Source of the DNA: Exiguobacterium algae
GTDB lineage: Bacteria; Bacillota; Bacilli; Exiguobacteriales; Exiguobacteriaceae
Assembly (NCBI RefSeq): GCF_018617875.1
Contig: NZ_JACSKZ010000003.1
Location: forward strand, 186,001 to 250,000
Direction of reading: 5' to 3'
DNA: 64,000 bases
Shown: positions 46,968 through 56,010 of the stretch, piece by piece
Layout of the letters: each line of letters opens with the position of its first letter
Position numbering within the stretch: position 1 is the stretch's first letter
The notes under the pieces: generated by a model
Told to the model about the DNA's origin: nothing
Databases searched by the model: none
The model's input: the letters and a program-made list of their open reading frames with translations, nothing else
Translations under genes and position numbers: made by a program

Positions 46968-48161
46968 TTAGTCGAGTGATTCTTCAGAAATCAACTTGAA
47001 TCCTTCGATTTCCATGTCTTCCTCTACCTCAATCAATAAGCACCGTTTCCCTTTATAATTCACTTGTTTCACGTACTTCAAGTCTTGTGGGCTGATTGCG
47101 ATATTCGCTACTTTCGTGTTGATTTTAATCGATTTTGACGTGTATTTCGGGACGACACTGGTTGCTTTCATCTCGTACTTCTCATCATCGACGACTTGTT
47201 TAAAGGCCTGTTCGACTTTCTCTGTCGTGACGTCCTCGACACCGCTTGCTCTGAGCACGACTTCGACCGCGCGCGCGTCCATTGTCGGGATTGTCTCTTC
47301 TTCTTGTTCGCTTTCTTCCTCTGCAACGATCATCTGATTGATTTCATCGTAAACGGTCGCAAGCGTCCGGGCGTCCACTTCTTCTCCAATCACCGCTTTG
47401 ACAACTTCTTCAAAGACCGCCTTCTCTTCGACAGCTGTCACGATTTCCGACCCGTTCAATACGTTCTCGATGAAATGCATGTCGGGCTGATGCGCCTTCG
47501 GTGACGCATACAAGACGTGGTTGACGTCGGCCGCGTTGTCTGTGAAGCAAGGGAACAAAAAGCCACCGACCGGTGATTCGAGCTTGATGACCGGATTCAT
47601 GAACAGGCTCGCCTTGAATTCACGCTCGATGAAGTCAAAGACGAGTGATTTTTTCGGAAGCTCGGTCGGGCTGAGACTCCCGAGGATGAATTTCGTCGTA
47701 TATACTTCGTCGTTCGCATGAATCTCCGACTCTTCCGAATGACGGTTCGTCGGTTTGTAATAATTCCCCCGAATGAACGTGACGACCATATCCTGCTCAA
47801 ACGGTACTTCTTTCACCATCTTCAAGGCAATCCGTTGCATATAGTCCGTCCACTCTTCTGTTTCCTCTGTTCGGAGTCCTTCATATAGTAAACCTTGCGT
47901 GTGATCAACCTGACCTTCCTCCGGATACTGAAACTTCACTTCGAACAACTTCTCATCCAGCTTTCCGCCGAGTACTTTTTTGAAGTTCGTCAAGAAGAGT
48001 TCCTGTTGCTCTTCTTCAAGGAACGGGAACGGACGTAGCTCCTCATAGTAAATTTCATTCGTCTCTTGCCGGATGTAGATCGTATAAATATCAGCAATCT
48101 TCAGCTTGGTCGCATTGATCTTGAACTGTCGCCGAAGCGCCGCGATGTCTTTTTTGTTCAT
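46968..48161 (-). CDS. DUF4317 family protein
   Basis: 397-residue protein of the DUF4317 family, found mostly in Bacillota; function unknown. The N-terminus MNKKDIAALRRQFKINATKLKI and a later EVYTTKFILGSLSPTELPKKSLVFDF segment are characteristic. There is no signal peptide or membrane segment. An acidic linker (EEESEQEEE) separates two regions. AAGGAG precedes the ATG. It is separately terminated. Confidence 0.85.
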   Translation of the reverse strand: MNKKDIAALRRQFKINATKLKIADIYTIYIRQETNEIYYEELRPFPFLEEEQQELFLTNFKKVLGGKLDEKLFEVKFQYPEEGQVDHTQGLLYEGLRTEETEEWTDYMQRIALKMVKEVPFEQDMVVTFIRGNYYKPTNRHSEESEIHANDEVYTTKFILGSLSPTELPKKSLVFDFIEREFKASLFMNPVIKLESPVGGFLFPCFTDNAADVNHVLYASPKAHQPDMHFIENVLNGSEIVTAVEEKAVFEEVVKAVIGEEVDARTLATVYDEINQMIVAEEESEQEEETIPTMDARAVEVVLRASGVEDVTTEKVEQAFKQVVDDEKYEMKATSVVPKYTSKSIKINTKVANIAISPQDLKYVKQVNYKGKRCLLIEVEEDMEIEGFKLISEESLD

Positions 48162-48187
48162 TTGTTTCCACTCCTTCGCTCCACAAT

Positions 48188-48224
48188 AAAAAAGCCGAAC
48201 CGCAACGATGGCGATTCGACTTTG
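48188..48224 (-). terminator. Terminator of msrA
   Basis: Minus-strand AGTCGAATCGC ... GCGGTTCGGCTT stem (one G-U pair) followed by a T-run. Confidence 0.7.
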
Positions 48225-48238
48225 ATTATACCAATTCT

Positions 48239-48724
48239 TTATCTGTTAGAACCAACCTTGTATTTCTCGAGCAACGTTTTCGGAATATGACAATAATCAT
48301 CTGGGCATCTTGTCAGTCGATCCTGATGCTCATCTGCGCTTCGTACGTAGTTTGTGAGAGGTTTGACTTCAACCGCGATTCGTCCTGCATCCGACCGGCC
48401 ATCAATAAACGCTCGGGCCTCTACTAAATGGTGAGGGACTTCACTGTATACACCGGTCCGATACTTCTCCCCAATATCGATGCCTTGTTGATTGACGCTG
48501 TAAGGATCAATGATTTCGAACAAGTAGCGCATCAACCGTTCAACCGTAACGATGGTCGGGTCGAACGTCGTCTTGACGCACTCCGCATAGCCGTCATAAT
48601 CGCCCTCAAGCGTATCGGTCGTCCCGTTCGCACGGCCCGCTTCTGTTGAGAGGACACCGGGTAACGTCTTCACAAATTCCTGGACACCCCATAGGCATCC
48701 GCCGGCTAAATAGATCGTTTCGAT
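48239..48724 (-). CDS. msrA: Peptide-methionine (S)-S-oxide reductase MsrA with an apparent ATC start
   Basis: About 161 residues; reduces oxidised methionine in proteins. The catalytic motif GGCLWG and the surrounding IETIYLAGGCLWGVQEF are complete upstream of the first canonical start. In frame, the codon directly before ATC 48724 is TGA, and no ATG, GTG or TTG occurs before the catalytic Cys; the first GTG (48673) would remove the active site. AGGAG lies 8 nt before ATC 48724, exactly where the start should be. Either ATC serves as start or the start codon has mutated. The upstream SGNH gene ends 5 nt before. Confidence 0.75.
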   Translation of the reverse strand: METIYLAGGCLWGVQEFVKTLPGVLSTEAGRANGTTDTLEGDYDGYAECVKTTFDPTIVTVERLMRYLFEIIDPYSVNQQGIDIGEKYRTGVYSEVPHHLVEARAFIDGRSDAGRIAVEVKPLTNYVRSADEHQDRLTRCPDDYCHIPKTLLEKYKVGSNR

Positions 48725-48729
48725 TCAAA

Positions 48730-49665
48730 TCACTCCTGTCCCTTATGCGCCACATGATCCGGAATATACCCAAGTCGCTTCAAGTCCTCGTAAACGAGCG
48801 TAGACAGCAACTTCCGGCCTTTTCCGTTCAAATGGTCCGGGTTGTGAAAATACGCTCTTTTGTGGGCAAACCGCTCATCGTTCATGTAATTCAAAAACGG
48901 TACATCGAGATTCAACTCTTCCAGATGTTGAAACACCATCTGTTCCATCACCGCATCGTCAAAATAGCTTTGATACGAGGCGTGGACGGGCTCCATCGCC
49001 AAGACGACATGGTATCCACGCTCTTTACAGTACTCGACGATATCTTGCAGGTGAGCCATGTTTTGTTCAATGTCACGATGCTTGACCGCCTCTTCGTATT
49101 GAGCCGCAACCGACTCATACTTTCGTTGCGAATAGTTGAGACCGTTATTCACCCAAGGCTTGTGAACGTCCCATCTAAAGTCTCGAATTTCCCGGGAAAT
49201 AGCAGCGTATGCACTCCCGCTATTTAACGCCGGAAGGGCGGAATACGTGTAGTAATCGAACCAACTGACCGGCTCAATGTCCTCACGGTCCAATACATGA
49301 TAATAGTTTTCCTTGTGACTGACTTCCTTGTTGCTGAAGGTGATTTGAGAGAGCGAAACGATGACGACCCCACCTGGTTTGAGCTGTTCATCAAATTCTT
49401 TCAGCATCTTCAAGTCATATTCAATCGTCTGGCTCGGTAACGCTAAATCGAGATGGGACAAGCCGGAAGGTTTAAAATAATAACCGAACATCGCATGCGA
49501 TGTCCCCAAGTTAATAATGTCAACGGGATATGGCGATTCTTTAAACGCCAATATGGCACGATTATTGTTATATGCCCACGACTCTTTCACGAACTCGTTG
49601 ACGGGAATGAAGATTACAATCATGACGAGTAACACGACGACGATTTTGATTCCTAAACGCTTCAT
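48730..49665 (-). CDS. DltD/AlgJ-like SGNH hydrolase-fold protein
   Basis: 311-residue membrane-anchored protein (N-terminal signal anchor, about 5-24), with the SGNH-fold motif INLGTSHAMFGY (catalytic Ser about 56) and a C-terminal D-x-x-H, NPDHLNGKG. DltD, AlgJ and PatB-like proteins with this architecture transfer acyl groups from an MBOAT partner to a surface polymer. It follows the MBOAT gene by 21 nt and belongs to the ACP / ligase / MBOAT / SGNH operon. AAAGGA precedes the ATG. Confidence 0.78.
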   Translation of the reverse strand: MKRLGIKIVVVLLVMIVIFIPVNEFVKESWAYNNNRAILAFKESPYPVDIINLGTSHAMFGYYFKPSGLSHLDLALPSQTIEYDLKMLKEFDEQLKPGGVVIVSLSQITFSNKEVSHKENYYHVLDREDIEPVSWFDYYTYSALPALNSGSAYAAISREIRDFRWDVHKPWVNNGLNYSQRKYESVAAQYEEAVKHRDIEQNMAHLQDIVEYCKERGYHVVLAMEPVHASYQSYFDDAVMEQMVFQHLEELNLDVPFLNYMNDERFAHKRAYFHNPDHLNGKGRKLLSTLVYEDLKRLGYIPDHVAHKGQE

Positions 49666-49686
49666 GCTAATTCCTTTCCATCCATC

Positions 49687-51138
49687 TTAAAACCCACCGT
49701 ATACAAATCCTTGGCTCGACACGCCAAACAAGAAAGCCGAGACAATCAAGAACAAGTTGATGGCCACACTCGTCACAGGAGACTGACGTGCCATCCAATC
49801 CCATGCCGACCCTTTTGTCCGTTCAACATGCTGGAACAGATGGACGGTGAGAAATACGACCAAAAAGATGATTAAATCGAGTAATGAAAACATCTGAATC
49901 GCCTGCATCATGCCTGACGGTGCCCATGAGGCTGGGGTCACATACAATTTGGCATGTGAGAACGCTTCTCCCATCGAATGCGATTGAAAGAAGACTCTTG
50001 AGAAACAGACCAACTGGAACGTCACGGCGATTTTCCACCAATGGTGTAACGTCGGTATGCGATTTATGCCAACCCAAGCGGCCATTTTTTCACGTTGCTG
50101 TCTCGTATGGTCCCCAAACACGCGGTAAATCCCATGAATGAGTCCCCAGAGCACAAAGTTCCATGCCGCTCCGTGCCAAATGCCGCTCACTAAAAACGTC
50201 ATGATGATAGCCACGTAAATCTGTTGCCGCTTTTTCTTTCCTTTGGCTAACGGCATAAAGATATAGTCCCGGAGCCACGTCGACAGCGTGATGTGCCACC
50301 TGTTCCAAAAGTCTGCAATCGACACCGCGAAGTGCGGTTGTTTGAAGTTTTCCGTCAGCTTGATTCCGAACAGCCGCGCGGAACCAATGGCGATATCACT
50401 ACACGCTGAAAAATCAGCGAACAATTGAATCGAGAAGAGCATGGTCGCCAGGACAATTTCTGATCCTGTCGGGTCCGGACTATTAAACACACTGGAGACG
50501 ATGGGTGCCAAGCGATCTGCAATCAAAGTCTTTTTGAAGAAGCCCCAGATGATGCGCTGAATTCCATAACGAACATTGTCATAATCGAGATGCTGTTCTG
50601 TTTTTAATTGAGGCAGCAGCTTTTTCGCACGCTCGATCGGACCCGCCACAAGTTGCGGAAAGAAGGCGAAATATACCGAGAAATACCCGTAATGACGCTC
50701 TGCCTTTTGTTTTCCCCGGTAAATGTCGACCACATAGCTGATTGCTTGGAATGTATAAAACGAAATGGCCAACGGCAGGATGATTTCTTTGTATGGAACG
50801 TCATAGTTGAACCCGCTCCAGTCAGCAAATGCCCGGAGCGAGTCGTTGACGAAATTAAAATATTTGAACCACCCGAGGAATAAGACGAGTACCGACACGC
50901 CGACCCACATGAGTCGTTTTTTCTGCTGCTTTCTTTCCTGTCGCTCAATCAGAATCCCGATGACGTATGTGAATGCCGTACTAGTCAACAACAACGGGAT
51001 AAATTGAACACTGAGCGCGGCATAAAACACATATCCTGCAAAAAGTAACAGAAGCCATCTGAATCGGTGTGGGATCGCATAGTAGATGGCTACAATCATT
51101 GTTAAAAATAAGAGAAATTCAATTGAAATAAAGCTCAT
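49687..51138 (-). CDS. MBOAT O-acyltransferase (AlgI/DltB-like)
   Basis: 483-residue polytopic membrane-bound O-acyltransferase that moves an acyl group across the membrane. The family motif is WHITLSTWLRDYIFMPLAKG and the catalytic His lies in SGIWHGAAWNFVLWG (about residue 320). With about 480 residues it is closer to AlgI-type proteins than to the shorter DltB. ATG 51138 follows AGGTGA by 6 nt; the frame continues to 51156 without a ribosome-binding site. Confidence 0.88.
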   Translation of the reverse strand: MSFISIEFLLFLTMIVAIYYAIPHRFRWLLLLFAGYVFYAALSVQFIPLLLTSTAFTYVIGILIERQERKQQKKRLMWVGVSVLVLFLGWFKYFNFVNDSLRAFADWSGFNYDVPYKEIILPLAISFYTFQAISYVVDIYRGKQKAERHYGYFSVYFAFFPQLVAGPIERAKKLLPQLKTEQHLDYDNVRYGIQRIIWGFFKKTLIADRLAPIVSSVFNSPDPTGSEIVLATMLFSIQLFADFSACSDIAIGSARLFGIKLTENFKQPHFAVSIADFWNRWHITLSTWLRDYIFMPLAKGKKKRQQIYVAIIMTFLVSGIWHGAAWNFVLWGLIHGIYRVFGDHTRQQREKMAAWVGINRIPTLHHWWKIAVTFQLVCFSRVFFQSHSMGEAFSHAKLYVTPASWAPSGMMQAIQMFSLLDLIIFLVVFLTVHLFQHVERTKGSAWDWMARQSPVTSVAINLFLIVSAFLFGVSSQGFVYGGF

Positions 51139-51203
51139 GTTTATCACCTGACTCATTTAAACGAACGAATGCGATGAGCGTGTCGATGTCCCAATAGCTG
51201 AAA

Positions 51204-52610
51204 TCAGGTAGTCGCCAATTCTCGCTTCGGTAATTCGGCGTACAGAATTTTTCCAAATCGATTCCGAGGAACTTGCTCAATCTGCATCACGTTGACGCCT
51301 TTCACGTTTAATTGTGCTTTCACGATTTTTTTTATTTCTGAGGTTTCATCTTGCAGCGTGTAGATGATCAGTTGATCGTCCTCGCCTGCACAAATACAGT
51401 CATGACCGTACGACTCGAGCAACGACTCGACCTCATCCAAACTGATTCGACTACCATACATTTTGATCATGCGTTTCATACGACCAGCAATAAAGAAGTA
51501 ACCGTCATCGTCCATATAGGCCATGTCACCCGTACGGAGTACCCCATGATGTTCGTCTCCGTTGGCGAGATCGGTCAACGAGTGCGCATACCCGAACGAT
51601 ACGTTGTCCCCCCGGTAGATCAATTCTCCGGTCACGTTCGAATCGACAATCTCGTTTCCGGCTTCATCTTGTAAGGATAAGCTTCCTCCGGGAATCGGGA
51701 TGCCGATGCTTCCCGCTTTCTCCAGATTCATCTCATGCGGTAAATAAGACATGCGGGCGGTCGCTTCCGTCTGACCGTACATCATGAAGAACTGAATGCC
51801 TTTCCGCTCGCAAACGGTCGCAAAATGCCGCGCTAGCTTGGGGCTCAATTTTCCGCCTGCCTGCGTCAATTTCTTCAAGCTCGGGATGTCATACGTCTCA
51901 AACTTCAAGCGCTTTAACATCTCATAATGGAAGGGCACCCCACCAAACGTCGTCGCCTCATGCGTTCGGCACAGCTCCCAAAATTCTTTTTGAACGATCG
52001 AGCGGTCTGTCAAAATCACACTCGCTCCCTGAATGAGATGGCTGTTCAGGATTGAAAGTCCATAGGAATAATTCATCGGGAGCGTCGTGATCGGCTTATC
52101 GTCCCCTTGGATATCGAGGTACTGCGCAATCGAGACAGCGTTCGATGATAGGTTCTGATACGTTAAACGCACGAGCTTCGGACTGCCCGTGCTCCCGGAT
52201 GTCGTCAACAGGAGGGCCAATTCTTCATGAAGGTCGTGCTGTACGTTCGTCCCGCGTTCAAATAACGCATAATCCCCGAAGGTGAATAACACATCCATGT
52301 TTTCTACCAAATCCTCACGCTCGGCACTGGCCCAAATGTGCGTCGGTTCATAAAGCTCGATCAATTTCTCTAATTGTGCGCTCGGAATCGCCGCGTCCAA
52401 CAAAACCGGGACGACCTGCCCGCGAAGAAACCCGACATACCCGAACAATGACTCTTCGTTGTTGGTGCATAAACTAAAAATGAGGGTTCGTTCGCCGACT
52501 GCACGACCAATCGAATCCGCGGTTTCCAGCATTTCAGAGTACGTATACTGTCGATTCGTATAAACGGCAGGCCGATCTGCATACTTCTCTAAATCTTCGA
52601 AAAGCATCAT
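51204..52610 (-). CDS. AMP-forming acyl/amino-acid--carrier-protein ligase
   Basis: 468-residue adenylate-forming enzyme (ANL superfamily, relative of DltA). The P-loop is LLLTTSGSTGSPKLV (about 132-146), motif A5 FFMMYGQTEATARM, and A8/A10-type motifs appear as RTGDMAYMDDDGYFFIAGRMKR. It should activate a carboxylic acid or amino acid and load the adjacent carrier protein. It overlaps the ACP stop (ATGATG). The order ACP-ligase-MBOAT-SGNH differs from dltABCD, so D-alanine is not certain. Confidence 0.85.
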   Translation of the reverse strand: MMLFEDLEKYADRPAVYTNRQYTYSEMLETADSIGRAVGERTLIFSLCTNNEESLFGYVGFLRGQVVPVLLDAAIPSAQLEKLIELYEPTHIWASAEREDLVENMDVLFTFGDYALFERGTNVQHDLHEELALLLTTSGSTGSPKLVRLTYQNLSSNAVSIAQYLDIQGDDKPITTLPMNYSYGLSILNSHLIQGASVILTDRSIVQKEFWELCRTHEATTFGGVPFHYEMLKRLKFETYDIPSLKKLTQAGGKLSPKLARHFATVCERKGIQFFMMYGQTEATARMSYLPHEMNLEKAGSIGIPIPGGSLSLQDEAGNEIVDSNVTGELIYRGDNVSFGYAHSLTDLANGDEHHGVLRTGDMAYMDDDGYFFIAGRMKRMIKMYGSRISLDEVESLLESYGHDCICAGEDDQLIIYTLQDETSEIKKIVKAQLNVKGVNVMQIEQVPRNRFGKILYAELPKRELATT

Positions 52611-52852
52611 GAACGAAAGTCCACCCCGAGCCGTGTCAATAACTCCATTCCAGTTTGATATGAAGTGAACTCCGTCATTTCATCCGAGTCGATATACACG
52701 TCAAAAGCATCCTCAAGCTCTGCGATCAACGTCATATGTCCGATGGAGTCCCATTCTTTCGTCATGCCGAGTTCCAGGTTTTCGTAGACTACCGACTCGT
52801 CTAATTCCAGTCCGTTCATAAACGCCAATTTGTATTTCTCAATATTCGTCAT
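52607..52852 (-). CDS. Acyl carrier protein
   Basis: 81-residue acyl carrier protein of the DltC/ACP type. The phosphopantetheine attachment Ser is in EWDSIGHM (about residue 37). The C-terminal half has the typical acidic helix. ATG 52852 is chosen because GAGGGG lies 8 nt upstream; ATG 52861 directly abuts it. It is the first gene of the cassette and lies 56 nt downstream of a Fur box. Confidence 0.85.
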   Translation of the reverse strand: MTNIEKYKLAFMNGLELDESVVYENLELGMTKEWDSIGHMTLIAELEDAFDVYIDSDEMTEFTSYQTGMELLTRLGVDFRS

Positions 52853-52907
52853 CGTATCCATCCCCTCAATCTATCGTGTACATCCTAATCTATCTATTTC
52901 ATTCATT

Positions 52908-52926
52908 GATAATGATAATCATTTAC
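52908..52926 (-). promoter_or_regulatory. Fur box upstream of the ACP/ligase/MBOAT/SGNH cassette
   Basis: GATAATGATAATCATT (52908-52923) with AC at 52925-52926 matches the 19-bp Fur consensus GATAATGATAATCATTATC at 17 of 19 positions. It lies just downstream of the -10 element, over the expected transcription start. Confidence 0.8.
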
Positions 52927-52933
52927 CTTCGTG

Positions 52934-52963
52934 ATTTTATCACAGCCCTTTTCAAACGGTCAA
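52934..52963 (-). promoter_or_regulatory. Promoter of the ACP cassette
   Basis: Minus strand: TTGACC (52963-52958), an 18-nt spacer and TAAAAT (52939-52934). Confidence 0.6.
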
Positions 52964-52994
52964 TCTCACCTCCTGCATGTAGCAACGGACTGCA

Positions 52995-53024
52995 TAAAAA
53001 AACTGCAGAACCCTGTCTGCAGTC
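52995..53024 (-). terminator. Terminator of the aldo/keto reductase operon
   Basis: Minus-strand ACTGCAG / CTGCAGT stem followed by seven T. Confidence 0.8.
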
Positions 53025-53064
53025 TAAAAATTCGATGACGTTGTAAGTGCTGTGTTTTTGCTCC

Positions 53065-53997
53065 TTACCACGGCAAGGATAATGTCTTGATTTTTGCTTC
53101 CCATAAAGCACGGAGCGCTTTCAACTCGTCTTTCGATAGTGTTCCTTCTAACGCGGCCAGGTTATGACGCAGTTGTTCCACATGTCTTGCCCCTGGGATT
53201 GTCGTCGAGACTTCTTCATAGGCAAGGATATATTGTAACGCCGCCTGGACCATCGAGCGGTCTTCTCCAATTAGATGACGGATGCTTTCGACTAAATTCG
53301 CACGTTGTTGAATTTGTTCTTCCGTCCATCTGCCCCGGATACCGGTGAACGTGCTGTGTCCATCATATTTCCCGGTCAACCACCCGGAGTCGAGCGGGAT
53401 TTTCGCGATAATGCCGACACCTTTTTTGTGGGCTCTCCGAATGGCTTCGAGCGGTTCCTGATGTAGTACGTTGAACATGACTTCAATGACCTGACTATCC
53501 GTCTCGTTCAGCAACGCCTCGACTTCTCTTCCCGAATCGACCGAGGCGCCGTACGCACGAATCTTTCCTTCTGCTTTAAGCTGTTCGAGCAACTCAAACT
53601 GTGGAGAATGGCTCAGCGTTTCAAAAGGAGGATTATGTAGTAATAAGCAGTCCAGATAATCCGTCTGCAGACGTTGCAAGCTTCCTTCTACAGAGGCACG
53701 TAACGCATCCGGCTCAAAATTCAATCCCCCGTCTGCATGATGTCCGCACTTACTGCTGATGACGACTTGATCGCGTTTTCCTTGAATCGCCCGTCCGATG
53801 AGCGTTTCACTTTTTCCACCCCCATAGTTCGGAGCCGTGTCAAAGAAATTACACCCTTTCGCCATGGCGGTTTGTACGAGTTGAATCGCTTCCGCATCTG
53901 TCATCTGGCCCCAGTCCTTCTCGTTACCTAACTGCCAGGCGCCAAATCCAATTTCGGATACTTCGATGCCTGTCTGTCCTAATTTACGTTGGTTCAT
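53065..53997 (-). CDS. Aldo/keto reductase
   Basis: 310-residue NAD(P)H-dependent TIM-barrel reductase. Catalytic residues can be read in FFDTAPNYGGGKSE (Asp and Tyr, about residue 52), the Lys in VISSKCGHH (about 83) and His in LLLHNPP. The coenzyme-binding part contains STTIPGARHVEQL near the C-terminus. Substrate unknown. It is translationally coupled (ATGA overlap) to the GNAT gene upstream and ends in a terminator. Confidence 0.88.
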   Translation of the reverse strand: MNQRKLGQTGIEVSEIGFGAWQLGNEKDWGQMTDAEAIQLVQTAMAKGCNFFDTAPNYGGGKSETLIGRAIQGKRDQVVISSKCGHHADGGLNFEPDALRASVEGSLQRLQTDYLDCLLLHNPPFETLSHSPQFELLEQLKAEGKIRAYGASVDSGREVEALLNETDSQVIEVMFNVLHQEPLEAIRRAHKKGVGIIAKIPLDSGWLTGKYDGHSTFTGIRGRWTEEQIQQRANLVESIRHLIGEDRSMVQAALQYILAYEEVSTTIPGARHVEQLRHNLAALEGTLSKDELKALRALWEAKIKTLSLPW

Positions 53998-54551
53998 GCG
54001 TTGCGTTCACCCTTTCCGAGATCATATTCCAATTGTAAATCGAGTGGTTCATGCTCGTATACGTCTTCCACGATTTCTTCAGCCAAAACACAACCCATCG
54101 CGTCATAAAAGTGATACGTATCGATGGCCGGATTCGCTCCGATATATAGTTTTTCCGCATCCCGTAAAGTCGCTTCACGGCAAACCTGATCAAACAACAC
54201 CTTCCCGAGACCTTTGCCCCGGTGTGGTCGGCCGACATGGATAAAGCCGAGGTTCACATACTGACCGCGGCTTCCGAGCGGCTTGCCGTTCAATCCGGCG
54301 AAGCCAAGCAACGTCTCATCAGACTGGATTGCGATGACGACACCACCAAGGTCGATATAGTAGTTGAGGATGTCGATGACTTGCTGCTTCTTCTCGTCAT
54401 CCCACTCATCAATATAATGCTCGTCTTTTTGCTGCAATTCACCTGACGCGTCTACGTAATAGATACGGGTTGTTTCCTGGAAACGTTCGAATGTGTTTAG
54501 AAAATCGGGATTGATTGTTTGAGTCAGGGTTTTGATGGTGTAATTCGTCAT
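53994..54551 (-). CDS. GNAT family acetyltransferase
   Basis: 185-residue Gcn5-related acetyltransferase. The acetyl-CoA loop is VGRPHRGKGLGKVLFDQVCR (about residues 109-128), followed by the YHFYDAMGCVLAEE motif. Substrate unknown. ATG 54551 is chosen because AAAGGAG lies about 8 nt upstream; the frame extends to 54665 without support. It marks the last ordinary chromosomal gene before the AT-rich island. Confidence 0.85.
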   Translation of the reverse strand: MTNYTIKTLTQTINPDFLNTFERFQETTRIYYVDASGELQQKDEHYIDEWDDEKKQQVIDILNYYIDLGGVVIAIQSDETLLGFAGLNGKPLGSRGQYVNLGFIHVGRPHRGKGLGKVLFDQVCREATLRDAEKLYIGANPAIDTYHFYDAMGCVLAEEIVEDVYEHEPLDLQLEYDLGKGERNA

Positions 54552-54670
54552 ATGGGTCACTCCTTTATCCCTATTATGCAATGTTAGGCAATGAAAGTGA
54601 CCGTTGACATGAAATAACGGCATAAAGAAAAAGACGACCATCCGAGAATGACCGCCAGCATCCAATCCGT

Positions 54671-54868
54671 TTAAAAGAACTCAATCGTCACATTTTCGTA
54701 TCCATTTGTCTTTAAGAAGGTGGTTAAGAGTTCTTGAATTCTCTTATCTGCTTCGTCCAAGAAACCTTGATCAATTTTTTGTTTCTCTATGCGCTCTTTT
54801 TCTTTATTGATATCATCAATAATTTGCTGAGAAGAGTAGTCTAAGAAAATATTACCTTCATAACTATA
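54671..54868 (-). pseudogene. C-terminal fragment of an unknown gene
   Basis: In frame from a TGA at 54871 to a TAA at 54673, about 65 codons encode a charged helical segment (IIDDINKEKERIEKQKID) and then a sequence ending NGYENVTIEFF. There is no start codon with a ribosome-binding site. The composition looks coding, so this is probably the tail of a truncated gene. Parent family not certain. Confidence 0.4.
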
Positions 54869-54887
54869 TCATTAAACACTTTGAGTA

Positions 54888-55580
54888 TTATCGATTTGAG
54901 TTTTTAAGTACCTTACACATTTCACTAATAGCAAGTTCTTTTAAATGTATTTCTGTCCTCCAGCGACGAGGGTGTGAAAAGCGTTTTTTCTCGTCTATTG
55001 CTACTATTAATCTATCGGCAATTACTTGTGACCAACTTATTAAGTCTGAGACATTTTCAGAAAAAACATTATTTACAAAGCCCATAATAATAAAATTTGA
55101 TGACTTACAAGCTTCTAAAAAGGCTTGTTCATTGTTAGTAGCAGGATCGTGTAAAATGCTTAGGTCGACACTATTACTTTTTTCTATGACATCTTTCACT
55201 TTTTTATGGTATTCTTCTGCTTTCTTTCCCTTTTTCTGAACAATATTGGAGATGTTAAAAATCTGCACGATTCCATCAGGAGATCCTAGGTTAGCCTGCT
55301 TGTAGCCTTCCCGAACTACTTCAATAAGGTTCTGCATTGTAAGGTCAGCATAATCTTCAGTCTCTAACACATTCAGGAGACCTTTTCCACTTTTGAAATC
55401 TGCCCAACCCTCGGTGTGCTTAAAATCAAATGAACCAGGATTAGTCATAAAAACAGTACCTATTATAGCATCAGATGAACCAAACTTAATCTTTGTATTT
55501 TGACGAATGAGTAGAACCTCATCTTGATTAATTATTCGTGTCATTCGTGCAGTAATACGCTCAGGATATTTCCTTACCAT
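54888..55580 (-). CDS. Conserved-type hypothetical protein, DUF1643-like
   Basis: 230 residues, AT-rich codon usage unlike the neighbours to the left. The pattern IGTVFMTNPGSFDF (about residues 39-52), then VQIFNISN and a later FIIMGFVNN strand, resembles DUF1643-type proteins (nucleotide-related, function unknown). The match is weak. AAAGAGG lies about 8 nt upstream of the ATG. Located in the island next to rlmH. Confidence 0.5.
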   Translation of the reverse strand: MVRKYPERITARMTRIINQDEVLLIRQNTKIKFGSSDAIIGTVFMTNPGSFDFKHTEGWADFKSGKGLLNVLETEDYADLTMQNLIEVVREGYKQANLGSPDGIVQIFNISNIVQKKGKKAEEYHKKVKDVIEKSNSVDLSILHDPATNNEQAFLEACKSSNFIIMGFVNNVFSENVSDLISWSQVIADRLIVAIDEKKRFSHPRRWRTEIHLKELAISEMCKVLKNSNR

Positions 55581-56010
55581 GAAAGCACCTCTTTAATATT
55601 TATCTTTCTGGTCTATTGAAACTAATTGATCACACCTACAAATCTCACAAACAATTAACAATTCTTCCGTATCCTTCTGTTCTCCATCAGGACTATATAC
55701 TCCAAAGTTTCTACTGTCGCATTTCTTGCATCGATGGTTACCAAATGGATCATCTTATTTAGCTAAAAGATTTTCAAAAGATGATGCTACTGTGGCACAT
55801 AAAGTTAAGCATATGTGAACGCTAGAATAAAATTGACAGTTTTTTCTCGATACGATTTTATACTATTGCCGAAGAATCAGAACAGCACTGTCAACAGCGT
55901 TGATTACACAGCACTCCGATAATACAAAAATTATCAGAAAAATACATCCACCTTTTTCTAATTATATGGAATAATTTAATTAAATTCATTAAGGAAAATG
56001 GAGGATATAG
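55581..56010. other. Intergenic AT-rich region with a zinc-ribbon remnant
   Basis: On the minus strand the frame ending at the TAA near 55600 encodes a zinc-ribbon-like stretch with two CxxC pairs (HRCKKC and CEICRC). It is directly preceded by an in-frame TAA (near 55760), beyond which the frame continues with ASSFENLLAK. This looks like a decayed gene interrupted by a stop. The remaining part (55770-56010) holds no gene; GGAGG before 56011 is the ribosome-binding site of the next gene. Confidence 0.4.

Noticed and set aside
48730-52852. Canonical dlt operon (teichoic acid D-alanylation)
   Set aside because: The gene order is ACP-ligase-MBOAT-SGNH, the MBOAT protein is AlgI-sized, and a Fur box controls it; D-alanine specificity cannot be read from the sequence.
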